Shown piece by piece: positions 8,347 to 16,846 of a DNA stretch of 64,000 nucleotides. A program made the translations under genes and the position numbers. How positions within the stretch are numbered: the first letter of the stretch is position 1; each line of letters opens with the position of its first letter. The notes beneath the pieces were generated by a model. That model worked only from the letters and a program-made list of their open reading frames with translations. It did no database searches and was not told where the DNA came from. This DNA is from Phycisphaeraceae bacterium (GTDB lineage Bacteria > Planctomycetota > Phycisphaerae > Phycisphaerales > SM1A02): assembly GCA_019636735.1 (NCBI GenBank), contig JAHBWY010000007.1, positions 161,579-225,578 on the forward strand, read 5' to 3'.

Positions 8347-10743
8347 ATGCCCCTCGGCGCGTGGGGCGTGGTCCGCTTCGCCCTTCTCGGCCTGCTGGTC
8401 ACGCTTCACCTGGCAGCCGCGACTTCGGCGCAAAGCGTGGAGGACGAGACCTTCGCCGATCGTCCGATCTCCGGCGTCGTCATCCGCGGCCTCGACCGGA
8501 TCACGGAGCAGGAAGTTCGCAACAACCTGAGGATCGGTGCAGGGCAGCCCTACGAAGCGGCCGCCGTGCGCAACGATGTGGCGACCCTCTATCGCCTCGG
8601 TCACTTTGAGACGGTCGCGGCCGACGCGACGCTTCAGAGCGACGGGACGGTGGTCGTGACCTTCTCCATGACCGAGCAGGCGATGGTCCGCGACATCCAG
8701 ACGGTGGGCAACACTGCCGCGACGGACCAGGAGCTTCGCGCGGCCATTCCGCTGGTGGCCGGAGGTCCTCGCGACGACTTCCTCATGGAGCAGTCGATCT
8801 TCCGAATCCGCGAGCTCTATCGCAATCGGGGCCACTATCTCGTGGAAGTCACGGTGGATGAGACGCGCCTGCGGGACTCCGGCATCGTCATCTTCCGCAT
8901 CATCGAAGGGCCGCGCGTGCGCATTCGCGACATCGAGTTCGTGGGCAACAAGGCCTTCGAAGCGCGGCAGCTCCAGGCGCAGATCAAGACGAAGCCGTGG
9001 TTCTTCCTCTTTGTGAAGGGCAACATCGACGAGCAGCAGCTCATTGACGATGTCGCGGCCATCAATCGCTTCTATCGGGATCGCGGCTACATCGATGTGC
9101 GCGTTGATCGCCGCATCGAGCTGAGTCCCGATCAGAAGGAGGCGAAGCTCATCTTCGTCATCACCGAGGGGCGACAATACCGTCTGCGCTCGGTGCGACT
9201 CGAAGGGCTCGGCAACGCGCCGGAACTTCGGCAGGTCTTTGATCAGGAACAGCTTCGGGCGCTGATGGTCATCCGTCCGGGCGATGTCTATCAGCGGAAC
9301 CTCATCGACAAGACGATCCAGAGCCTCGAGACAGCTCATCGCGTGATGGGCTACATCGATGTTCGCGTCCAGGAGACTTACTACCGCGTCGGCGAGACGG
9401 CCGAGGTCGACATGCTCATTTCGGTCGATCCGGGAGAGACCTACGACGCCGGGTTGATCCGAATTCAGGGGAACTTCCTGACCCGCGACAAGGTCATTCG
9501 ACGCCAGGCGCGCATCCAGCCGGGCCGCCCGATCGACGGCCGAGAAGTGGCGGATTTCACTCAGGCGAGGCTCGTCGCCACCGGGCTCTTCAATGACGCC
9601 CGCGTGACCGCCCAGGCGCCCTCCGAAGATGACCCGACCACCCGCGATGTCCTCATCGAGGTCAAGGAGCGCAACACGGGGTCGCTCAATTTCGGAGTCT
9701 CGATCGGCTCCGACCAGGGTTTCGGCGGAGAGGTTTCACTCTCTCAGTCCAACTTCGACATTGCAGACTGGCCCCTCTCCTTCTCGGAGTTCATCTCCGG
9801 GCGCGCCTTCCGCGGCGCCGGCCAGTCCTTCAACATCACGGCGGCGCCGGGCGTCGATGTGAGCACCTACTCGATCAGCTTCGCCGAGCCCCATCTGTTC
9901 GAGAGCGACTACGGCGGAGGCGTCAGCGCGTTCTACCGGGACCGGGCCTTCTCCCTCGGCGCCTACAGCGAAGAGCGCATGGGCCTCAATCTCACGCTCG
10001 CGCGCACGCTCGGAGACCTCTGGCGCGCCTCGGTGAGCACGCGCTTCGAGCGCATCAGGCTCGATGACTTCTCTCCCTTCACGCCGATCGAGGTCTTCGA
10101 CGAGCGCGGACCGAGCTACCTGAGCGTGGCTGCATTCTCCGTGTCGCGCAACACGGTGGACAACCCGATCCGGCCGTCGCGGGGCACCGTGATCGACTTC
10201 TCCGCGAGCTACTACGGTGCCTTCGGTGGGGCGTACAGCTATCCGGCGGCGCGGGTCGGATACACGCAGTTCCTCACGGTGTCGGAGGACTTCCTCGGCC
10301 GCAAAAGCACGCTTCGACTCAACTCGCAGCTTGGGTACATCTTCTCAAGCAGCGCCCCCACCTACGAGCGCTTCTATCTCGGTGGTCGGAGCTTCCGCGG
10401 CTTCGAGTTCAGGTCCATCAGCCCCACGAGCCGTGGGTACATCATTGCCCCGGACTTTCCGAACAACAATCCTGTCGGCGGTCAGTTCCTCTTCTTCGCG
10501 GGTGCCCAGTATGAACAGCCGCTGCTGGGCGAGCTGATCTCCGGCGTGCTCTTCGTCGACTCCGGCACCGTCGACAACGACTTCACCCTCGACCGGTATC
10601 GCGTCAGCGTCGGATTCGGCATTCGCCTCTACATCGAAGCGCTTGGCCCCGCACCGATCGCCTTCGACCTCGCGTGGCCGATCCTGAAGCAGGACTCCGA
10701 CATCGAGCAGGTCTTCAGCTTCACGGCCGCCCTGCCCTTCTGA
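8347..10743 (+). CDS. bamA: Outer membrane protein assembly factor BamA
   Basis: A 798-residue BamA/Omp85, the core insertase for outer-membrane beta-barrel proteins. The start at 8347 gives a Sec signal peptide ('FALLGLLVTLHLAAATSAQS'). About five POTRA domains follow, with 'GLDRITEQEVRNNLRIGAGQ', 'VRDIQTVGNTAATDQELRAA', 'RIRDIEFVGNKAFEARQLQA', 'RLRSVRLEGLGNAPELRQVF' and 'DAGLIRIQGNFLTRDKVIRR' at the repeat starts, then a 16-strand barrel with 'GGRSFRGFEFRSISP', the VRGF-like L6 motif. ATG 8242 is an alternative start but would put 35 extra residues before the signal peptide. It heads the lipid A operon. Its presence supports a true outer membrane. Confidence 0.95.
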   Translation: MPLGAWGVVRFALLGLLVTLHLAAATSAQSVEDETFADRPISGVVIRGLDRITEQEVRNNLRIGAGQPYEAAAVRNDVATLYRLGHFETVAADATLQSDGTVVVTFSMTEQAMVRDIQTVGNTAATDQELRAAIPLVAGGPRDDFLMEQSIFRIRELYRNRGHYLVEVTVDETRLRDSGIVIFRIIEGPRVRIRDIEFVGNKAFEARQLQAQIKTKPWFFLFVKGNIDEQQLIDDVAAINRFYRDRGYIDVRVDRRIELSPDQKEAKLIFVITEGRQYRLRSVRLEGLGNAPELRQVFDQEQLRALMVIRPGDVYQRNLIDKTIQSLETAHRVMGYIDVRVQETYYRVGETAEVDMLISVDPGETYDAGLIRIQGNFLTRDKVIRRQARIQPGRPIDGREVADFTQARLVATGLFNDARVTAQAPSEDDPTTRDVLIEVKERNTGSLNFGVSIGSDQGFGGEVSLSQSNFDIADWPLSFSEFISGRAFRGAGQSFNITAAPGVDVSTYSISFAEPHLFESDYGGGVSAFYRDRAFSLGAYSEERMGLNLTLARTLGDLWRASVSTRFERIRLDDFSPFTPIEVFDERGPSYLSVAAFSVSRNTVDNPIRPSRGTVIDFSASYYGAFGGAYSYPAARVGYTQFLTVSEDFLGRKSTLRLNSQLGYIFSSSAPTYERFYLGGRSFRGFEFRSISPTSRGYIIAPDFPNNNPVGGQFLFFAGAQYEQPLLGELISGVLFVDSGTVDNDFTLDRYRVSVGFGIRLYIEALGPAPIAFDLAWPILKQDSDIEQVFSFTAALPF

Positions 10744-10768
10744 GCTCGCGCGGCCGTACAATGCGGAC

Positions 10769-11404
10769 ATGCGAATCCGCCCCCTGACGATCGTGCTTGG
10801 GTTCTGCCTGGCCGCCAGCACCGCCCTGCTGATCGGCGCTCAGGCCTCCCGTTCCGTGCCGCCGACGCGCGTGGCCACGGTGAACTTGGTCGAGTTGATC
10901 GACAAGCTTCAGGAGAAGGCGGAGTGGGAGATCCGCCTCCGTCATCTTCAGGGCAGCATCATGGAGGAGGTTCGTGCTCGCAAGGCGAAGCTCGAGGAGA
11001 TGGTGAACCGCATCAACGCAATGCAGGATGCCACTGAGAAGCTCGCCGCGCTGGAAGAGGCGCAGCTCACTCGACTGGAGACGGAGCAGTGGGCCGCCAT
11101 GAAGGAGGGCGAACTCGACCGAGAGGCGAGCCTCATGTGGCGTCAGATCTATCGGCGTGTGCGCGAGGAAGCGGCAAAACTCGCCGAGAGCCGTGGCTAC
11201 GACTATGTTCTGGTGGCCGAACCTGGCGATGAACTCAATCTGCAGGGTGGCGATCCTCGCGTGCCATTGACCCAGCGTGCGCTCGACCAGATCGCCCGCC
11301 GACGATATCTCTACACCAGTCCGGCGCATGACATCACCGACGAACTCCGGGCGCGCCTCGACAACTCCTACGCGGTCGGCGGCGGACGCCCCCCGGCGCG
11401 ATGA
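10769..11404 (+). CDS. OmpH/Skp-family periplasmic chaperone, first copy
   Basis: A 211-residue Skp/OmpH-like protein. It has an N-terminal membrane or signal segment (about 6-25), the start of the OmpH fold ('RVATVNLVELIDKLQEKAEW'), long charged helices (about 45-135) likely to form the coiled-coil tentacles, and the closing beta strand 'RGYDYVLVAEPGDELN'. Skp holds unfolded outer-membrane proteins for BamA, which fits its place directly after bamA. TACAAT at 10757-10762 ends six bases before the ATG and could act as an internal -10 box, but there is no good -35. The stop overlaps the next gene. Confidence 0.85.
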   Translation: MRIRPLTIVLGFCLAASTALLIGAQASRSVPPTRVATVNLVELIDKLQEKAEWEIRLRHLQGSIMEEVRARKAKLEEMVNRINAMQDATEKLAALEEAQLTRLETEQWAAMKEGELDREASLMWRQIYRRVREEAAKLAESRGYDYVLVAEPGDELNLQGGDPRVPLTQRALDQIARRRYLYTSPAHDITDELRARLDNSYAVGGGRPPAR

Positions 11405-12054
11405 CTTCGCCGACTTCCACCGGAATCCCATCCATGCACACACTCAGCGCCCTCAGAAGCCACCGCGGCGTCGTCATCACGGCCTTGCTCGTTCTTGGAG
11501 CATTGCTCGCGTTCCGCAGCGTCAACTCACCGACGACCGTCGCCGTCGTCGACCTCGAAGCGATCTACGACAACCTCAACGAGCACAAGGACGCCGAGGC
11601 CCGCCTGAGCGCCATGGTCGACGAGCTCGCGTCTGAACTCCAGAAGCGCGAGCAGGAGGTCAAGATGGTCCAGCTCGAACTTCAGGCCTTCTCACCTCAG
11701 GGGCAGGGATTCGTCGAGACTCAGGCCAAGGTCGAGGCGGCCATCGGGCGCTTCCGGGCCTACCAGGAGTTCGCCAAGATCAAGACGGAGCGGGAGAGCG
11801 AGCGACTTCTCAAGGAAACCTACGACCGGGTGAAGCTCGCCTGTGCCGCGATCGCCCGCGAACAGGGCATTCAACTGGTGCTGCTCGACGATGCGACTCC
11901 GCAGTTCGCCCCGACCGATCCTCGGCCGATGATGCAGCAGATCTCCGCACGGCGGTCGCTCTTCGTCGACCCGTCAATCGACATCACGAAGGCGGTGATC
12001 GAGCGGATGAATCGCGACTTCGCCGCGCGGAGCGGCGGTTCCGCGACGCCATGA
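11401..12054 (+). CDS. OmpH/Skp-family periplasmic chaperone, second copy
   Basis: A 217-residue paralogue of the preceding gene. The ATG at 11401 overlaps the upstream stop (ATGA); an internal ATG at 11434 is closer to the hydrophobic segment '[17 protein letters not shown]' and could be the true start. The OmpH core begins '[20 protein letters not shown]', followed by charged helices and the ending '[18 protein letters not shown]'. It is probably periplasmic, anchored or exported by the N-terminal segment. Tandem copies suggest a hetero-oligomeric chaperone or divided client sets; this is inference. Confidence 0.85.
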   Translation: MTSPTSTGIPSMHTLSALRSHRGVVITALLVLGALLAFRSVNSPTTVAVVDLEAIYDNLNEHKDAEARLSAMVDELASELQKREQEVKMVQLELQAFSPQGQGFVETQAKVEAAIGRFRAYQEFAKIKTERESERLLKETYDRVKLACAAIAREQGIQLVLLDDATPQFAPTDPRPMMQQISARRSLFVDPSIDITKAVIERMNRDFAARSGGSATP

Positions 12055-13112
12055 GCGCTGCGCAGTCCGCCCGCTCCTCGCCACCGGCATCCTCCGGGGA
12101 AGTCGCGGCGCTCGTCTCCGGCACGCTCGAAGGCCCCGGAGATCTGCCCGTTCGAGGCATCGACGCGCTGGATCGAGCCTCGGCGGAGCAGGTGACCTTC
12201 GCGGGTGACGAGGCGCACTGCCGCCGCATCGAGCACTCCCGAGCCCGCGTCGTCATTCTCTCGGAGGGACTCGATCCCGGTGAAGCGGCGCGCGGTCGTG
12301 CGATCATCCGAGTGCGAAGCGCCGAGAGCGCGATCATCGCGCTGCTTGAGGCGTTCGCTCCCCCGCCGCATCGACCCGAGCCCGGAGTGCATCCGATGGC
12401 GGCCGTGCACCCGACCGCGACGATCGGCGAGAACGCGCGCATCGGCGCCTTCGTCTCGGTCGGTGAAGGCGCCCGAGTGGGCCGCGGGGTCACGCTGCAT
12501 GAAGGCGTGCGCATCGGCGCCGGTGGCGACATCGGTGACGGGTGCGAACTGCACGCCAATGCGGTGGTCCACGCACGGTGCTCGCTCGGACAGCGCGTGG
12601 TCCTCCACGCCGGTGTCGTGGTCGGTGGCGACGGTTTCGGCTATCGACCGTCACCCGATGGCCGAGGCCTTCGGCGCGTGCCGCACCTCGGGATCGCGCG
12701 CCTCGAAGATGATGTCGAGATCGGCGCGTGCACCTGCATCGACCGCGCCAAGTTCGGCGAGACCGTTGTTGGTGCGGGAACCAAAATCGACAATCTCTGC
12801 CAGGTCGCCCACAATGTGCGCATTGGTCGATCGTGCGTGATCGCCGCGCTGGTCGGCGTTGCCGGCAGTACGACGATCGGCGATGGCACGAAGATTGGCG
12901 GGCAGGTCGGCATTGCTGACCACCTGACAATCGGTCGTGGCGTCAGCATCGCCGCCACCGCTGCCGTCATGGGCGACATTCCAGATGGCGCGACATGGGC
13001 GGGCGTTCCCGCGCAGGATGCGCGTCTTGCATTGCGTGAGGCGGCCGTAGTGCGTAAGCTTCCGGAGTGGTCGCGTCGCCTGCGTCACCTGCTGGAGGGT
13101 GAGCGATCGTGA
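12051..13112 (+). CDS. lpxD: UDP-3-O-acylglucosamine N-acyltransferase, second copy
   Basis: A 353-residue LpxD in the canonical position between skp and lpxC-fabZ/lpxA. The beta-helix repeats run from about 113 to 325 ('[20 protein letters not shown]'). The signature '[15 protein letters not shown]' is present and the expected catalytic histidine is H254 in 'QVAHNVRIG', a closer match to the proteobacterial motif than the first copy. It overlaps the upstream gene by ATGA. The proline/serine-rich N-terminus (residues 1-15) is atypical. The two copies share the fold but differ throughout, so they are old paralogues, perhaps with different acyl-chain preference. Confidence 0.92.
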   Translation: MSAAQSARSSPPASSGEVAALVSGTLEGPGDLPVRGIDALDRASAEQVTFAGDEAHCRRIEHSRARVVILSEGLDPGEAARGRAIIRVRSAESAIIALLEAFAPPPHRPEPGVHPMAAVHPTATIGENARIGAFVSVGEGARVGRGVTLHEGVRIGAGGDIGDGCELHANAVVHARCSLGQRVVLHAGVVVGGDGFGYRPSPDGRGLRRVPHLGIARLEDDVEIGACTCIDRAKFGETVVGAGTKIDNLCQVAHNVRIGRSCVIAALVGVAGSTTIGDGTKIGGQVGIADHLTIGRGVSIAATAAVMGDIPDGATWAGVPAQDARLALREAAVVRKLPEWSRRLRHLLEGERS

Positions 13113-13142
13113 GGCAATTGGAGGCGAGGCCGACCTCTTCTC

Positions 13143-14495
13143 ATGAGCGCCGTCGCCGACTCTGAACGCATGGTCATGCATCGAAGTGACCGCCAGCGGA
13201 CGCTCGCCCGCGAGGTGACCGTGCGCGGCAGGGGCCTGCTCACCGGGCACGAAGTCGAACTCGTGATCGCCCCTGCTCCCGCCGGCACCGGCATCATTTT
13301 CGAACGAACGGATCTGAAGCCGACGATCTCCGCGCCGGCCAGCGTGCACCATGTGGTGCCCCGCCAGCGACGCACCACGCTCCGGATCGGCACTGAGACG
13401 ATCGAAACGGTGGAACACTGTCTCTCCGCGCTCGCGGGCCTTCGCATCGACAATGCCTTTCTTCGCTTGAGCGGACCGGAGCTCCCCCTCGGCGACGGCT
13501 CGGCGACGCCCTTCACCGAGAAGCTCCTCGAGGCGGGATTCGCGGAACAGGATGCACCGCGCAGAGTCTTCCATCTCGATGCCCCGATCCTCGTCGAAGA
13601 GGGTGAGTCGATGATTGCGGCATTCCCCGATGACGGTGATGGAATGAAGGTCTTCTTTGATCTCGATTACGGGCGCGACCATCGCATTCCGCGTCAGGCC
13701 TTCTCCTTTGATCCCGCGCGGCAGGATTACCTCCGCGAGATCGCCCCGGCCAGGACCTTCAGCCTCCGGGAGGAGGCCGAGGCGCTGTGGAATCAGAACA
13801 TGTGCCTGCATCTCACGCCGCGCGATGTCCTGGTGATCGGCGAGGATGGCCCGATCGAGAACGCCTATCGCTTCGATGATGAGCCCGTACGACACAAGAT
13901 CCTCGATGTCATCGGCGACCTTTCGCTGGTCGGGCGACCGGTGGCCTGCCGAGTCGTTGCCCATCGCTCGGGACATGGCCTCAACCGACGATTGGGCCTG
14001 CGTCTGCGCGAGCGCATGCACGCCGCCGATCTCGCCGCCTCGCTCGTGAGCGGCCGCGCGATGGATGCACGAGCCATCCAGCGCATCATGCCCCATCGCT
14101 ATCCGATGCTGCTGGTCGATCGGGTGCTCGAAATGGATGGCGATCGACGGGCCGTGGGCGTGAAGAATGTGACGATCAACGAGCCCTTCTTTCAGGGTCA
14201 CTATCCCGGCACGCCGATCATGCCGGGAGTGCTCATCGTTGAAGCGATGGCGCAACTCGGCGGACTGCTGCTCTCGCAGACGCTCGAACACACCGGGCGG
14301 GTCGCGATGCTGCTCTCCCTCGACAAAGTCAAACTCCGCAAGCCGATCGTGCCCGGCGACCAGGTGATCCTGGAGGCCGAGACCCTTCGTGCCAGCGCCC
14401 GATCGGCCACCGTGCACTGCCGGGCCAGTGTCGGGGGCAAACTGGCTGCCGAAGCGCAGATCCGCTTTATGATGGTCGATTCCGAACAGGCCTGA
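13143..14495 (+). CDS. lpxC-fabZ: LpxC deacetylase fused to FabZ dehydratase
   Basis: A 450-residue bifunctional enzyme. Residues about 18-300 are LpxC, the zinc-dependent deacetylase that commits UDP-3-O-acyl-GlcNAc to lipid A. Zinc ligands H92, H251 and D255, catalytic E91 ('TVEHCLSAL') and H278 ('HRSGHGLN') are all present. Residues about 308-447 are FabZ, 3-hydroxyacyl-ACP dehydratase, with 'IMPHRYPMLLVDRV', H353 in 'GHYPGTPIMPGVL' and E367 in 'VEAMAQ'. The fusion is known in Bacteroidetes and some other phyla; it joins two enzymes competing for 3-hydroxyacyl-ACP flux. An ATG at 13170 is an alternative start. Confidence 0.95.
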   Translation: MSAVADSERMVMHRSDRQRTLAREVTVRGRGLLTGHEVELVIAPAPAGTGIIFERTDLKPTISAPASVHHVVPRQRRTTLRIGTETIETVEHCLSALAGLRIDNAFLRLSGPELPLGDGSATPFTEKLLEAGFAEQDAPRRVFHLDAPILVEEGESMIAAFPDDGDGMKVFFDLDYGRDHRIPRQAFSFDPARQDYLREIAPARTFSLREEAEALWNQNMCLHLTPRDVLVIGEDGPIENAYRFDDEPVRHKILDVIGDLSLVGRPVACRVVAHRSGHGLNRRLGLRLRERMHAADLAASLVSGRAMDARAIQRIMPHRYPMLLVDRVLEMDGDRRAVGVKNVTINEPFFQGHYPGTPIMPGVLIVEAMAQLGGLLLSQTLEHTGRVAMLLSLDKVKLRKPIVPGDQVILEAETLRASARSATVHCRASVGGKLAAEAQIRFMMVDSEQA

Positions 14496-14498
14496 TTC

Positions 14499-15380
14499 AT
14501 GCCGAAGATCCACCCCACCGCCATTGTCGACCCCTCCGCCGAGATCCACGATGGAGTCGCCGTGGGCCCCTGGAGCGTCATCGGTCCCCGATGTGTGATC
14601 GGCGCCGAAACCGAGGTCCGCTCCCATGTCGTGATCGGCCAGAACACGACACTCGGCCGCGGCAATGTCATCCATCCCTTCGCCCTCGTCGGCGGCGACC
14701 CGCAGGACCTGAAGTATCACGGCGAGGAGACGCAACTGGTCATCGGTGATCGCAACCAGATTCGCGAGCACACCTCGATTCACCGCGGCACGGCCAATGG
14801 CGGCGGCGTGACGCGAATCGGCTCGGACAATCTGCTGATGGCCGTGTCGCATGTCGCGCACGACTGCGTGATCGGCGATGGCACCGTGATCGCCAACAAT
14901 GTGATGATCGCGGGCCATGTCCATGTCGAGGACTTCGCGAGCATCGGTGGTGGCGCCGGCATTCATCACTTCGCCCGCGTCGGTACCTGCGCCTTCGTCG
15001 GCGCCATGGCCCGCTGCTCCAAGGATGTCCCCCCCTTTATGGTGGTCGAGGGCAATCCCGCCGAAGTGCGCAAGCACAACGATGTCCTCATGCGTCGTCG
15101 CGGCTACACCGAAGAGGATGTCGAGGCGATGCGGGACGCCTTCAAGCTGCTCTTCATGAAGCGCGGCGGCGGCATGCTCGACAAGGTCACCATGCTCCGG
15201 GAAGCCCACCCGCGGAGTCGCCCGGTCGAGCTCCTCTGCGCGATGGTGCTCGAATCCGGCGCCGGCGTCAATGGACGAGCCCTTGAGAACCGTCGCACCG
15301 ATGACAAGCGCGCCGTCCGGGTTGGAGCACCGCAAGCTTCGGCGTCGCGGAGCGGCGCCTCCGGCATGGAGCGATCGTGA
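14499..15380 (+). CDS. lpxA: UDP-N-acetylglucosamine O-acyltransferase LpxA
   Basis: A 293-residue acyltransferase catalysing the first step of lipid A synthesis, acylation of UDP-GlcNAc at O3. The beta-helix begins 'KIHPTAIVDPSAEIHDGV'. 'GGDPQDLKYHGEETQLVIGD', 'REHTSIHRGT' and the catalytic H121 in 'SHVAHDCVIG' are diagnostic, as is 'GNPAEVRKHNDVLMRRRGYT'. It is about 30 residues longer than usual because of a basic, low-complexity C-terminal tail. The ATG is three bases after the lpxC-fabZ stop, and its TGA overlaps the GTG of the next gene. No lpxB follows. Confidence 0.95.
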   Translation: MPKIHPTAIVDPSAEIHDGVAVGPWSVIGPRCVIGAETEVRSHVVIGQNTTLGRGNVIHPFALVGGDPQDLKYHGEETQLVIGDRNQIREHTSIHRGTANGGGVTRIGSDNLLMAVSHVAHDCVIGDGTVIANNVMIAGHVHVEDFASIGGGAGIHHFARVGTCAFVGAMARCSKDVPPFMVVEGNPAEVRKHNDVLMRRRGYTEEDVEAMRDAFKLLFMKRGGGMLDKVTMLREAHPRSRPVELLCAMVLESGAGVNGRALENRRTDDKRAVRVGAPQASASRSGASGMERS

Positions 15381-16156
15381 CCAGCGACACGGAACCCAGC
15401 GGCACGACAGCGCCGGGGCCCGAGCGCTCCCGCGCCGCGCCGAACATTGACGAGTCGATGGAACTCGCCGAGAAAGCCCTCCGCGCTGGGCGCTGGTTCG
15501 AGGCAGAGCGATTGGCGCATCGAGCTCTCACGCTCGCCCGTCGAAGCGAACAGTGGGACACGATGGCCCGCGTCACTCTGCCGCTCCAGGAAGCGCGTCG
15601 GCTCCGTCGTGAGCAGGCCCTTGATTCAAGGCGCGTGGTGATCGTCGAGGACGCGGTTCATGACACCGACACGGTCAAACCCGGGTGCTACCTCATTCAG
15701 CCGCCGCTCGTCGGTGCCGACGCGCGGCGCCTTCGCCTTTCATCGCTCCGCCAGGAGGTCTGCGCCGCCGTGCTCTGCCGGGAGCCGCTCACCAAGCTCC
15801 AGCGCTGGCCGCTGGTAGCGATCGGCGCCATCACCATCCGAGCGAAGGTCCCGCCTCCGAAGCAGCCGAAGAAACCGACGATCGAGTGGTTCGTGGCGGG
15901 CATGGAAGCGCTGGGCGATGCCGCCATCGAGTTGCTTGATACGGGCCTCGACCTCGATCGCCAGATCGATCATGTGCTCGCGTCACTCGATTCGATCCCC
16001 GATCACGAGAAGCTCCACCAGCTTCTCCACGACCTCTGCCGGACGGCATCCAAGGGATTCGAGCGTCGCCTGCCGCCCCGACTTTTTGCCGCCGATCTCG
16101 ACGATCTCGACACCGGCAGCGCACCCGCCGCCGAGTGTCGCGATGACGACGAGTAG
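15377..16156 (+). CDS. Conserved protein of unknown function in lipid A operon
   Basis: A 259-residue soluble protein I do not recognise. The GTG start overlaps the lpxA stop (GTGA), so it is tightly coupled to lipid A genes. Residues about 24-75 look like one tetratricopeptide-type helix pair ('ELAEKALRAGRWFEAERLAH'). A middle region, 'VKPGCYLIQPPLVGADARRL', is compact and strand-rich. Residues about 145-165 carry a basic proline-rich stretch ('KVPPPKQPKKPTIEW'), and the C-terminal third is helical. There is no signal peptide or membrane segment. It sits where lpxB is in proteobacteria but has no glycosyltransferase motif, so it is not LpxB. Confidence 0.7.
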   Translation: MTSDTEPSGTTAPGPERSRAAPNIDESMELAEKALRAGRWFEAERLAHRALTLARRSEQWDTMARVTLPLQEARRLRREQALDSRRVVIVEDAVHDTDTVKPGCYLIQPPLVGADARRLRLSSLRQEVCAAVLCREPLTKLQRWPLVAIGAITIRAKVPPPKQPKKPTIEWFVAGMEALGDAAIELLDTGLDLDRQIDHVLASLDSIPDHEKLHQLLHDLCRTASKGFERRLPPRLFAADLDDLDTGSAPAAECRDDDE

Positions 16157-16177
16157 CCTCCGAATCGGAGGTCTTCC

Positions 16178-16846
16178 ATGCGCTTTATTCGAGAGTCCGT
16201 CGTCAGCGCCTTCATCGGCGGCGTGCTGGTCCTGCTTCCGCTCTACCTCTCCCTGCTGCTGATCCTGAAGACGGTCGATCTCATCGGCGGCCTGCTGCGC
16301 CCCATCACCATGGTGCTGCCGGGGTGGATGCCGCAGCCGCACCTTGTCGCACTGGCAGGACTGCTCGCCACTTGCGTGCTGATCGGGGTCGCGCTGCGCC
16401 TCAGTATCGGCCGAGTGGTCAAGGAGCGGCTCGAGCGATGGCTGCTCGAGCGACTGCCGGGCTATGCGCTCTTCCGAAGCCTCACGCTCCGCTTCACTGG
16501 TCGCAGTCGGGCGAAGGAGTGGAGGCCGGCGCTCGCTGAGGCAGACGACGGCCTTGTGCCGGTGTTCATCGTCGAAGAACTCGCGGATGGCTGGGCGACC
16601 ATCTTCGTTCCGGGGGCGCCGACGCCGCTTTCGGGCAGCGTGCGCATTCTGCCTTTGGAGCGGCTGCACCCCGTCAATGTCTCACCGGGCCATGTCCTCC
16701 GGTCCATCTCCCAATGGGGCTCAGGACTCGGTGAAGCATTCAGTTCGATGCCCGACCGTGAACGAGCGATGCAGTCAGTGCGCGCACTGCGCCAAGAGAA
16801 CGCCCACACCGCGCAAGCCGCTCACGCCCACACGAGGCCGCACTGA
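16178..16846 (+). CDS. DUF502 family membrane protein
   Basis: A 222-residue inner-membrane protein. Two membrane segments are seen near 8-32 ('AFIGGVLVLLPLYLSLLLIL') and 55-75, followed by 'VVKERLERWLLERLPGYALF' and a soluble C-terminal domain with the family's 'VFIVEELADGWATIFVPGAP' and 'GSVRILPLERLHPVNV'. The family role is unknown, though it is widespread in bacteria with an outer membrane. It begins 21 bases after the previous stop and is likely the last gene of the bamA-lpxA transcript. Its 3' end overlaps the converging M24 peptidase gene by 25 bases. Confidence 0.85.
   Translation: MRFIRESVVSAFIGGVLVLLPLYLSLLLILKTVDLIGGLLRPITMVLPGWMPQPHLVALAGLLATCVLIGVALRLSIGRVVKERLERWLLERLPGYALFRSLTLRFTGRSRAKEWRPALAEADDGLVPVFIVEELADGWATIFVPGAPTPLSGSVRILPLERLHPVNVSPGHVLRSISQWGSGLGEAFSSMPDRERAMQSVRALRQENAHTAQAAHAHTRPH

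Noticed and set aside
12651..15335. An 894-codon open frame on the minus strand across lpxD, lpxC-fabZ and lpxA
   Set aside because: It is antisense to three genes with intact catalytic motifs, its translation has no domain and is rich in His, Asp and Gly typical of antisense frames in GC-rich DNA.
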